Source of the DNA: Filosporella fistucella
Lineage: Eukaryota; Ascomycota; Leotiomycetes; Helotiales
Length of the DNA: 64,000 bases
Direction: 5' to 3'
Assembly (NCBI GenBank): GCA_030077755.1
Contig: JAQJZZ010000004.1
Coordinates: 496,001-560,000 of the forward strand
The position numbers were made by a program, and so were the translations under genes. The notes beneath the pieces were generated by a model. The model was not told the origin of the DNA and searched no databases. It saw only the letters and a program-made list of their open reading frames with translations. Of the stretch, positions 11,343 to 21,770 are shown one piece after another; within the stretch, counting starts at the first letter, position 1, and each line of letters starts with the position of its first letter.

Positions 11343-13132
11343 ATGATCTGTCCACAAATGCCAAAACTTCATCGTCGAGCGAACCCGTCATCCCCAGTGT
11401 CCCTGAATTACAAGACTGATTATTCTTCTTCATCTTCTTCGGTATCTTCTGTGTTCAGTGGGCCAAAGTTGCTCAAGCCACAGAGCGTGGCGTCGCAGAA
11501 GGCATTGCGGGGTCGAGCAGGGTTTCTGAAGCGTACAGAGGTACTTATGTTACAACCACCAGAACAACACAAGCTAATTGAAAAAGCCAAGACATGAACC
11601 CAGTGCAGAGGATGTCTACAGGTGTATTAAAGTATGGTCGAAGAACGATGGAAGATTGATAGAAGTCACAGCTACCTTTGTTAACGACATATCCGAAAAC
11701 TGGATCTCGGCGGCGTTTTTGGCCCGTGTACAGAAAGACAAGCTGCCAAATGTAAACGATAAGCCTGCCTATGGCCGTATAGGTCTGAAGACTGTGGAAT
11801 TGTACGAGACCGTTGAATTGACTTGGAGGGATGGACGGTATTCGAATTTCATCGAATGCAGAATTGTGAAAGATGCTTCTGATTCTTTCGACATCTACCT
11901 CAAAGAATCTCTTCTACCTCGCGACGCTCCAATTGATCTCACGAGAGGGGTCGAACCTCAATTGACCAAAGAAGCACCAGAGCCCACGATCCCGTTGCCA
12001 GTAACATTATCGAATGAGCCGATTGTTGACACTCCAAGTGTGTCATCACCAGCTGGATCTTTTGATGGGCTTGCAAAAGAAATAGACGAGACCGCCAATG
12101 AGTGAGTTTCTGATCCCCCGAGTGAATTTTGCTAAAGATCAAAGATGTCGAGATGCGGATAGCTGGATGAAACTATTGGAAGAAACTTTACACAGCTATA
12201 TCAAAAAACCAGAAGACTGGATCCGCGCAGACGAAGAGATCAAAATTGCAGTCTTGGACACAGGGATTGATCCAACGCATCCTTCCATCAAGGCTGCAAG
12301 GCAATTGAAGAGAATCAAAATTGCCAAGAGTTTCGTCACCGGGAGCGAAAGCTCTGTGGATGCTTTTGGACATGGAACACATGTTGCAAATTTGCTGTTA
12401 GATGTTGCCCCAGAGGCTGAACTGTATGTTGGCAAGATAGCTGAAACAGAAGACATACCTTCCGATCATAGAATCGCAGAGGTGAGGAATTGCGGGGATG
12501 ACTTAACTACGGACACTGATAGCTAGTTGTAGGCGATACGATGGGCGATAGAGATGAATGTTGACATCATAAGTATGTCCTTCGGCCTTGGGAAAGATAA
12601 CGCGGAGGTGCAGGATGCAATCAACGCCGCCGGTTCGAAGAACATTATTATGTTTGCTGCAGCCTCTAATGGAGGTGGCAATCACGGAGTGACCTACCCT
12701 GCAAAGTACGACGGCGTGATATGTGTATTTTCGACTGATGGGCTGGGAAACTCGTCTCCTTGCAACCCATCTCAGATCGGACACCCGATGTCTCATTTTG
12801 CGACCCTTGGAGAAGGTGTTAAGTCTGCTTGGCCGAAGCATTTGCAGAATAACGGAGGACTGATGAAGAGAATGACGGGGACTTCATTTGCAACCCCGAT
12901 TGCTGCTGGAGTGGCAGCGTGTGTATTGGAATTTGTACTCATGAATGGAATGGAAAAAGATTTGTACAGAAAGTTGAGAAGAATGTCGGGCATCCGGTCT
13001 GTCTTCCGAGATAAAATGGCCATCGAACGAGATGGCAGGTACTATCTCCATCCGTGGAAGCTATTTGGAGATGGACGGACGAAAAAGCGCATTATAGCTC
13101 TGATTTCTGATACTTTGGAACATGGTTCTTGA
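11343..13132 (+). CDS. Intracellular subtilisin-like (S8) serine protease
   Basis: The catalytic triad is visible: Asp in IAVLDTGID (near 12258), His in FGHGTHVA (near 12372) and Ser in GTSFATPIAAG (near 12885), plus the oxyanion-hole Asn in AAASNGGG. Introns at 12102-12144 and 12482-12532 are certain by phase. A further intron in the 11533-11608 region is required, but its exact ends, and therefore the start (11343 is the first ATG of the upstream frame), are uncertain. Before the protease lies a beta-rich-looking domain of about 110 residues (VWSKNDGRLIEVTATF through to the SFDIYLKE segment). There is no signal peptide and no inhibitor-I9 prodomain, so the enzyme is probably cytosolic and not a secreted alkaline protease. 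It faces the gene at 13235-14116 tail-to-tail with a 102-nt gap. Cytosolic subtilases beside gasdermin-like genes are known in fungi (HET-Q2/HET-Q1), and that role is inferred here. Confidence 0.85.
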
Positions 13133-13234
13133 TGTCTGAGATCCTGACTGATCATCGAATCTGTAGTGGCTATATTCTGTTCCCTGTAGATTTGGATGTG
13201 GCTGAATGACCTTGGTAGTGGTCTAGAAGCTTAT

Positions 13235-14116
13235 TTATTCTGATTGTACCGCGAAGCATACGCACTCGTTACTATCTAGTTCATCAACTGCAGTGGTAGA
13301 CTCTTGATCATCGAATTCTGCAGAAATGTCGCAGTCTTGCTGTAGTTGGACATTCATGAGGTCAATCTTTGACGTGAGCTGTTTGGCAAACCCTGCACCC
13401 AGCATGGCGCCTTCAACATGCTTCTGGTGCTTTGGAGCCATATTGCTGTGAGCCCTCTTCTCAAACGTGATCCTTCCCACCCTATAACCAAACACAAAAT
13501 CGGTACTTCCACCAAATGACGTTGTTTCATCGTCTGTCTGGCGAAATGTAGATTCTCCAGCATCGAGCCCAAATGGTCCTGATGGTATCAGCCCAGGAAT
13601 CGTAAATCCTGGAAGCCCAAATTTTGCACTTCCCTCACGTAATGCTGACCTCGTTCGCGTCACCTGAGCTCCTGGTCCGCGAACGATTTTCAGTCCTGTG
13701 ATAATGTATATAGGTGAAAACCTCGCGCTCTCCAGGTAAGCTTGTACTGATGGTGTCTTGACAGCCTGTTCGATATACTCTTGGGAAGGAGAGAAGTAGA
13801 TCGTGTCTAATTGTCTGAATCGGTAATGGTCGGTGGTACTTGAATCAAAATTTGCACCAAACGTTGTTCCCAGGCCCAGAAGTTGGACAAACCGTGCCCA
13901 AACATCTACCCTACCGTCCTTTGCATGCTCGATCGTTTGTTCCCAATCGAACTTGCTGCTCTTATGTATTGTTTTGTCTGGTACTTCGATGCGCTCATCT
14001 TCGTTGAGACTGTCGCCGGGCTCTTTTGGGGTCATAATTATATTCCCTAGATGAAGAGGTCCATCAGCGGGGAAATCGTGGTGAGGAACAAGCATGTACG
14101 TTTTGGGACAGGCCAT
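13235..14116 (-). CDS. Candidate gasdermin-like pore-forming protein
   Basis: Uninterrupted 293-codon frame. The start is taken at the ATG opening MACPKTYMLVPHHDF, the usual beginning of this fungal family; the frame is open to 14194. No signal peptide or membrane helix is seen. The middle has a strand-loop-strand pattern: a hydrophobic strand (PIYIITGLKIVRG), a long polar Gly/Ser/Pro hairpin of about 50 residues, then a second strand (SSTDFVFGYRV-like, near 13490). That topology recalls the membrane-inserting hairpins of gasdermin N-terminal domains. A polar, acidic tail of about 50 residues follows, similar in size to the piece removed from fungal gasdermins on activation. Family membership is an inference from topology and from the neighbouring subtilase; the protein could be an unrelated conserved fungal protein. 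Confidence 0.55.
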   Translation of the reverse strand: MACPKTYMLVPHHDFPADGPLHLGNIIMTPKEPGDSLNEDERIEVPDKTIHKSSKFDWEQTIEHAKDGRVDVWARFVQLLGLGTTFGANFDSSTTDHYRFRQLDTIYFSPSQEYIEQAVKTPSVQAYLESARFSPIYIITGLKIVRGPGAQVTRTRSALREGSAKFGLPGFTIPGLIPSGPFGLDAGESTFRQTDDETTSFGGSTDFVFGYRVGRITFEKRAHSNMAPKHQKHVEGAMLGAGFAKQLTSKIDLMNVQLQQDCDISAEFDDQESTTAVDELDSNECVCFAVQSE

Positions 14117-15070
14117 GATTTTGACGTGATACAGATCAACTGCAAGTGTTGAGTGAGTGAAATATTCGAGCACTAATATCCCAAGCGGTCGCAACCGTCG
14201 GGCAGGAACTGTCGTACATTGCTGACATTTTCCAAAACGTGAACCACACCGAGTAGAATCAGTGACCAGTTCGGTGCCGGAAGAAGATGGTGTGGAGGGA
14301 GGGACGAAGCAGAGATGCAGTGTGACAATCGTAGAGCCAATCGAGCTTCGCTGCCGAGAGAAGAAGATTTAGGCATCCTGTGCATAATGAAGGATTCAAG
14401 GAACTTTCTGGTCTGATCTTGGGATGGTGAGGACAGTTATCGTCTTGATACTTGTTCCTGGGCAGTTGCAAGGAGCATGCAATTGCAAAATACGTTGATA
14501 TTTTGGAATTTGCATTTATCGTAGAGGTTAAGCCTAGGCACTGTTGAAGATGCAGACTATGTCGCACTGATAAGAGGTTGTGAAGGATGACCTGTCGATC
14601 GACCCCTGCCTGTCAAGCATCAGGTAACGAGGTACGGAGTACCGCAGGATAGAGGGGCAAAATGTGTTATGAATTGAAGTAAACAGTTTATAAATTGTCT
14701 TCCAAGATGTTAGGAACAAACTAATTGTGATCATACCCATTTGAATTGATATTGGCATTAATGATGCGCAAATGATTTTAAGACAGTAATGCCCACAAGC
14801 AACACCAGGCGCGCCCGCGTTTCGGTTGATTGCGGGGATCTTCGTAATATGCAGTGAGTCCGGATGACCGTCGTTCTTTTGACTCTATCAACTCCAAGTC
14901 GCAATCAGGACAATTTTCAACACCAGATTATTATCGAAATTTCCTTGTAAACCTGAAAACCGCAGCCAAAATCTATTATACACGGAAGTTCCCTCCCTAT
15001 ATCGCGATCGATTTCGAGCTTTTGCGACAGAAATGTGACAGCCAGCAGATTACTGCGAAATCTACTGGCC
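14117..15070. other. Intergenic stretch, nothing recognised
   Basis: It holds the upstream region of the gasdermin-like candidate and the upstream region of the gene starting at 15071. Several short frames are present, none with recognisable content. Confidence 0.5.
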
Positions 15071-16047
15071 ATGTCAACGAATTCAGGGGAGGATACAATC
15101 TCCGAGGCTCTCTGGCGTGCAGCAAAGGATACAGATATTCCAGATATCGATGACGAGATGAATTGGATATTGCTGAGGATGTCGCTCAAGTGTAGCGGGG
15201 TCGACTGCACGAAGCGCCAGCCAGGAGACTGGCAGAAATCGTTCCAGAAACTTCGCAGATATCAAAAAAAGGAGGAGCGACGAGAGAAAGAAGCCAGAGA
15301 ATCTTCAACCGAGTCGGAGAGAGGGTCACATGTGTCTGTGTCCGATTCAGCATATCAGTCAGACGATGCTCGAACTCCATCGACTTCATCAACCAATACT
15401 CGTGGGAAATCGAGAGTAGGTTGTGAAGCTTCATGTCATGTTGAAGAGACTAATTTGTATATATAGAACTCCCATATCCAAGAGGTCTTTGATGTTACGG
15501 TGTTTGTTGATGAGTGCGACGACTCCGACGGCGAATTGCACATTGCAGGCTGCCTTGCAGATGATACCGAGGAGGACTACATATTGGAAACCATATTGCG
15601 GCGGCTAGGCTTGAGCAGAGGAAAGGATGGTAGGGTGGTTTTGAAATACTCGCGCGGCGAGGTTTCGAAGATTTCAAAGTCCAGTTTCGCAGTTCGAAAT
15701 GACAAGGACGGACATGCAGATATTGTCTTTACTTCGAAGCCCAAGAAGAATCTGCGACCTGCAGTTCATAATAACGGTAAGTTTAAAGACTTTAGAGGGT
15801 ATCTATGAAATTCCCGGCGCTGATCATGTGTGAATCAGGCATTCGGAATAGTCGTAACAACAGCAGATGCTCTACCAGATACGAACAACCGGAAGAGAGT
15901 GCGGTCCAGAAGTCAGTGGAGAATATCTTGGTGGGGTTATTCTTAGACGAGAGGATTCAACAACTGAACGACGAAGGAGTGGAAGATCTGGGTCGAAAGG
16001 TGACGATAGCGGTTAGGGGAGCGAATAAGACTGCGGCGGAACCTTGA
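15071..16047 (+). CDS. Hypothetical protein, unrecognised family
   Basis: Three exons, 15071-15415, 15467-15776 and 15839-16047, total 287 residues with consistent phases (0, then 1) and canonical splice ends. The N-terminal part is predicted helical (MSTNSGEDTISEALWRAAKD, then a WQKSFQKLRRYQKK stretch), followed by a Ser/Thr-rich basic/acidic linker, a mixed alpha/beta segment (VFDVTVFVDECDDSDGEL, then YILETILRRLGL) and a charged helical end. There is no signal peptide and no transmembrane segment. The third exon has an alternative frame that looks about as protein-like for some 35 codons, so the C-terminus is less certain. It lies 0.95 kb from the protease/gasdermin-like pair but no functional link is shown. 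Confidence 0.55.
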
Positions 16048-17481
16048 GCTGGGGAAACACGATACACATTCAACTAAATTATACATACCCTGGTACCATC
16101 GCAGCTCTAGAAATTCGAACGGTAGATTTGAAGGAGCGGAAATTGGTCCCCTCCACAAGAAGAAAGAATACGCCTGCAATTGGCGATCTTGTAGGTGAGT
16201 AGTTCTGCGTACTCTCGACTTTGATCCCTTGTACTAACAGGAGTCACAGAAGTTAAAAATCGAATGATACACCACCGCGACTCAACGACGATGCTACAGA
16301 GTAAAGTCTCTATTCGATCCCTTACTTCAGGGACAGCCCAAAGATCTGGACATATCGAAGAGATCAAGGACACATGCTAGCTCCGAAAGAATATACGGAG
16401 AAGATATAGGATATATGCAGGAGAACAAATCAGAAAGCATGAGAGGAAAGGCAAAGGAATGCAAGCAATGTTGGAATTGAACGTCGCGCACAAATCAAAG
16501 TCAAAAAATGTGGATCTTCTAATATTAAGAGCGGTCTAGGATGGCACGTGCTGCTCTTGCCACCTCTACTTCCTCCAACCTACTTACTCAGTAAGAGAAA
16601 TTATGAAAAAGAAAAAGGAATCATATATTGTCACCCAGGAATTCTATCTCTAATCACCTGCCCTTCAACCAACGCATTCAAATAATTGCCAAATGTAGAG
16701 CGAAGCATAGACGTGGACCAGTGATCATGTCTATTGCCACATTCGCCTCGACAAGGCGGATAGAAAAGTGGATCTCCTCCTCGATTCTTCAGACTTTCTG
16801 CTTCCTAATTTCACGTAGTTTTGACGTTTTGGCGCTTCATCTCGAGCCCATGGACGTATACTTAGGAAACAACTATGATGAGAGAAACAACATTGATTTC
16901 AGCATTGCTAGTAGCGATTCTCGCCAATTCGCCATCACCAGCTTATGCCACTTAATCTATCAAATATCGTTATTTCTCCATTTTTTAATTGATAACACTG
17001 CATGTCGTGAACAACCAGAGTTTCGGGTTTGCATGCATGTTTTTATACAAGAAATTGTACATTCAGAAACGAGCGGCGATGTGTTTCCGCTGTAACATAA
17101 AACATAGCAATATTTATATTCAGCCTATTCTCATGCTCAGACACCAACGGTGTTATCTGGGTATTACATACATGACTTTCATTTCCACATCGGATTCTGA
17201 TTTTCTATACTAAATGACACGCTCTTTTCTTTTCCTTTTCAATTCTTGACCTGTTGTTCTGCATTTTCGTTCTTCGAGAATCTGCTTAACGAGCCTCTCA
17301 TCGAAAACGCAGGTCAGTGATTTATAAGTGTTTACTTTCGCCGATCATTTGTTGTAACATAAGGAGTATCATTGTCTCGGCTTCTAGCTCGGAAAGCGTT
17401 TAGCTACTCACTCAATCTATCAAGCATTGCTCGTTCGGCATTTCCAATCCAGGTCCATCGCTCTGGCATCCGCTTCTCAAC
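16048..17481. other. Intergenic stretch, no supported gene
   Basis: It contains the 3' flank of the preceding gene and the promoter of the GPI-protein gene. A 122-codon frame from the ATG at 16727 has no domain, signal or splice support and was not called. Confidence 0.45.
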
Positions 17482-18351
17482 ATGCGAGTCATCACTGGAT
17501 TGGGACGGATATCCTTCATCCTAGCTGCAGTCTTAGGGATCATAGGAGCGAGTGCAAAAGCAGATGATAGACCCGGACGAAGAGGAATCGTGGAAGGGAG
17601 AGCAGAAACCACAAGCATGAGCATGGAAGAAATGGAAGACATGGAGATTTCTCCTTCACAGGTCCAGTCCCCCCGCCTCGGACCCCAATCCTCTACCTCC
17701 CTCGCCCAACTAACCCATCGCAGGCCTCCCTCATAGCATCTCTAGAATCCTCCTACCTCCACTCTCTCACCATGGCTCCCGCATTCAGTTCTTTCATCTC
17801 TGCCCTCTCGACTAATACCCCCGCTCTCTCTGCCTTCGTAGGCGCAATCCAAGGAATAGATGTCACGGATACAAATGCAGAAGCGCAGTTAAATAGTGCG
17901 ATTGGGGGATTAGGTGCGGATGCTAGTAGATTTTTTGCAAGTATCACGAGTGTGGAGGGAGGGATTGTGGATAGTGTTTTGATGAGTGGGGTGGTGATGG
18001 GGACGGCTATTGGGAGTGGGTTAGTTTTATCTCTTTTTTAAATCTCCTTTCATTTTTCTTGTTAGTGAAGTGCTATTCTCAATATGTAATGATCGTGGGC
18101 TTTAGAATTGAAAGCATGTTACATTGAACATGCAGCAGCTGATTGTGGTGTACAGGATACCTACACAAACCGGAACTGGAACAGCTAAAACAACCACACC
18201 CGCCAAAACGGGTTCGACTCCGACTATGACGGGCACAAGCACCAGTACGGCGGCGGCGAAGAATGCGGGACCAACTACGGGAGTTGATTTTGGGTTCATG
18301 GTTGGTGGAGCTTCTGTTCTTGGGGCTGCGTGTGCGGTCGCTTTGCTATAG
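17482..18351 (+). CDS. Small GPI-anchored cell-surface protein
   Basis: Three exons, 17482-17661, 17724-18019 and 18156-18351, give 223 residues. The N-terminus is a signal peptide (MRVITGLGRISFILAAVLGIIGASAKA, cleavage likely after the last Ala). The second exon encodes a helical Ala/Ser-rich domain. The third begins with a Thr-rich, probably O-glycosylated linker and ends in a 20-residue hydrophobic tail ending ALL directly before the stop, with a likely omega site around Asn-Ala-Gly. That is the layout of a GPI-anchored wall or membrane protein. The first intron uses a GTCCAG donor with a CTAAC branch, an unusual 5' site, yet phase and reading frame support it. Specific function unknown. 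Confidence 0.75.
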
Positions 18352-19892
18352 AGTTAATAATGGTGGTGGAGTTGAAGTGTGCTGTGAGAGGCGAAATATC
18401 AGTTGTGGGATAAGATGAGCGTGATGGACGACTGACTTATGAATGGAGAAATTTCATGCGATTTCGAGAAGGGGAAATCTGATATGGAGAGCGGAATCTG
18501 TGTATACGATCTTGGGAGGGTTTCGAGTATGGATGGAAATAAATAATAATACGAAGCATCTAAGCTAGCAATCAGATGACTTTCAAAACAAACATTATAT
18601 CATTTCATCGTTCTATTCGGATATACCTCAAACTGTTTTCGGGTAATTTTCCATATAGCTATAGCTTAATAATATTCTATAATAAGGGAATACAAAATCT
18701 ATTCCTCTTAACTCGAATAGACCTATTTATATGTATTTATAATCTCTCTCTTTTAATAAACCCTTCTTCTATTCTTTATAATAAACTAATTCCTTATATA
18801 GGGCTTTCCAAATTTTTAAACGGTTTAACAATTTCTCTTTTAATTAAAATTAAATAATTTCTAATATCCTTTTCCTCGCTCATATCCTGATCTTATACTT
18901 TTTACAAGTTATCTTTTTTTTTATAAAAAATCTAAGACTATATTAAGGTCTTATTAAAACTTAATTCAAAGAATAATCTTAATACTTCTTACTTTTAATA
19001 ACTATATCAAAATCAGATTTACGATAATTTCAATATCTTTGCTTCTTTGCTTTTTATATATATTCATATTTTGAAATAGCAGGAAGAATATAGGGATATT
19101 ATATAAGGTATTAATATCTAATTCTAGTTAGAGATAATCAAGACGAGTACCTAATCCAAAATAGCTTGGATTGTATAAGGGTTTAGGATTTAGCTTATTC
19201 CAAGTAAAATTCAGATATATATTATAGCATTTCATATCTAGCGTATACGAAATACGGAATACCGTTATAAAACTTCGTGTTTTCATTTTATTTCATTCAA
19301 TTCATCCGCTCACTATACGATCTGATCTACCAGTCTCCCCTGTCCAATCTCCCATCCCATTGCCCCTCTCATCCGATTCATCCCCCTTTCACACCCAAGT
19401 GGTACATTACCACTCACTTCCCCTGACAGCAGCATAGCATCGCATCATCATGAAATTTTTACGCCAGAAAACCGACCCGCCAACGAGTCAAAGTCCAAGT
19501 CCAGATTCAAATCCAGGCCCAATCCAAAGTCAATCCAATCGATATGCAGAATACTGATGCGGAAACGGGGTGTAATCGGGAGGGAGGAAAACAAAGAAAA
19601 AGGGAGGTGATGGGATTCGATGTGATGGGTAAGAGCCAGACGGAATGATTCGGATGATGCTTATGGTACAAGTGTTTTGTAGAGGGAAATATGTAAGAAG
19701 AGAGTGCGTGGAGCCAGTCATGAGCAGGATGTGTATCTTCGGATGCATGCTGAAAGCAGCGCTGAACAATGCTGTATATAGCTTTTTGCTGAAGAAATTT
19801 CGTCGTAGCGCCGTTTTTTGTCGTTTTTGTGCCTGGGAAATGGGGTATTGGCGTAATAATCAAATAATCAAATCGAAGGAGATGAGGTCAGG
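18352..19892. other. Convergent intergenic region with AT-rich block
   Basis: It lies between the ends of the GPI-protein gene (plus) and the CCCH gene (minus). It contains the AT-rich block listed separately and 3' UTR sequence. Open frames such as 19507-19863 (minus) have no recognisable domain. Confidence 0.5.
18560..19260. repeat. AT-rich island, RIP-like
   Basis: About 700 nt are strongly A+T rich (TTTATA, AATAAT, TATTAT runs) with very few CG dinucleotides, in sharp contrast to the flanks. Such blocks in Pezizomycotina are usually transposon relics mutated by RIP. No coding trace of an element remains, so the parent is unknown. Confidence 0.5.
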
Positions 19893-21770
19893 TTATCGAC
19901 CAAACATCTTTTCAACGCCGTTTGTGCCATTGACGCCGTTTTTGCTGATTGCACCCGAATGGGCAGCATCACTTCGAAAACCCCAGCCACTACCATTTGA
20001 CTTATCGCCCTTCTTGTCATCGACATCTTCCATGCCCTCCATATTGAAGACAAAATCTCCCTGTTCCTCATCAATTGGTGTGGTGAATCTGCCACTACCA
20101 CCAATGCTACTAGAGCTCACTTGACGTTCACCTACTCGTCCAGCTGAACCAATAGGGTTACTGACAACACGACTAGGATGAAGACCTGAATCACTTCCAT
20201 TTGACTCAGCTCGTGATAGGCGAGTCCGTTGAAGTTGTTGAGATATGATTGACATGGAGCTTTGGCGGGGAGGTGATGCGAGATAAGGAGATGAATCACC
20301 GGAAGTATTTGGGCGGGCAATTGGACGAGAAGAAGGACTAGCACCAGGATGAAGAGTAGAGTTTCGAAGAGGAGATCCAACATGACCAAAAGCCGATGCT
20401 CGAGCACGATCTTCCTCCTCTTTCTGCTGTCTTTGAAAGAGTGGACCCCATCTTGAAGGGCTCGCACCAGAAGGTGAACCGAATTTGCTGGTTTCATTAT
20501 TTGGAGTACCAGTTCCACTGTGGATTGGTCGTCCTTCATCATCTGCATTTCTCGATCCTCGTCGTGCTTTTTCTTGAGGTGTCAAAAGATCGTCCAAAGC
20601 ACCTGGTAGATATTCCTCCTCAAATGCAAAAGTAGCTCCCCAATCCTGATCAATTGCTGCTGCTTTTGGTAGACTAGCAGACATGGCCCCCTTTGACTTT
20701 GCAAATCGTTGAGAGTGCATAACTCGCTTTCCAAAATATTCATCTGCCGGTGCAACGGGAGGTGAGGCAGCAATTCCGTTGAATCTATCTCTTGTGTCAT
20801 CGCCGAATGCTGAGTTGTGCAAATTTTTTAATGCTTCTGAAGTTCGGCCGTCCTTTGCGGCTCCTAGTGATCCAGGTGGAGAATCGAGACCAAATTTGGA
20901 TGGTACAGATGAAGCTACTGGTCCATATCTGGCATACTGAGAAATACCATTGCTATCAAATGAGGCCGGGAGAGGAGCATCTAAAACACTCAGACCCTTC
21001 GCAGCTACGGGAGATAATCCCAAACCAAATCTATTCAAATCCTCATCTCTTGGAGAACCATAGTTTGATGCTGGATGTGAAGCATAGCTTGTATCAATTG
21101 TAGGGACAGTGATATCGATGCTTTGCTGGCGACCGCTTAATGGTGGAAAACCGTCGTCTTGGTTTTGGAATGGGGAGTAAGGTTGACCATACGGAGATGG
21201 AGGGACGCCACCCGCACGCATCAAAGAATTAGTCAGGGCAGAACCTGAGTTCTGAGAGTGATATAAATCTGTGTTCAGTCGTCCACCAAAATTCATCGCC
21301 GGACCCTTCATATTGCCATGTGTGTAATTGATTCGTCTGCCATCAGGTAGGACGTGGATATTCGCGCATTTGGGACCGAACTTGCAGTTGCCCTGAGACG
21401 ATTAGCTAGATATAATAGCTATGCGATTGAATAGTTACCTTTGCAAAATACTTGCAAACATTCTCGTTAGTGCTCGCCAGATCATGGCTGAAAGGACAAG
21501 CAGATCCAGCCTGACATGCGCCTTGCCGGAAGAACTTGCATGGGACATGCGAAGTGTCTTTAAAACGTCAATTTGAAGCTCCCAACACCGTAGATAAGAA
21601 CTCAACTCACTTTGTCTGCCAGGAGGACTTCGTGGACCTTCAAATCTTCCCATACCGCCGGTTGCAGGAGTTGTGGTGCCGCTGCCATTAAGCGCATTTG
21701 GCGGGGGAATATTCAGTGAGCCGGAGCTCATATGTCTATATTCTGTCGGCATTCTCGAATTGCTCAACAT
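19893..21770 (-). CDS. Tandem CCCH zinc-finger protein (Lee1-like)
   Basis: Three exons, 21770-21611, 21557-21439 and 21392-19893, total 592 residues. Two adjacent CCCH fingers with C-x7-C-x5-C-x3-H spacing lie near residues 57-105 (CKFFRQGACQAGSACPFSH and CKYFAKGNCKFGPKCANIH), the second being split by the second intron. The remaining 480 residues are low-complexity Ser/Pro/Gly-rich with a few conserved patches (for example YFGKRVMHSQRFAKSKGA). The arrangement matches yeast Lee1 and its filamentous relatives. CCCH fingers of this type usually bind RNA, so a post-transcriptional role is likely but inferred. The upstream flank is very long (almost 3 kb to the next gene), allowing a long 5' UTR. 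Confidence 0.88.

Noticed and set aside
16727..17095. 122-codon plus-strand frame
   Set aside because: No domain, no signal peptide, no splice evidence, and composition like surrounding non-coding sequence.
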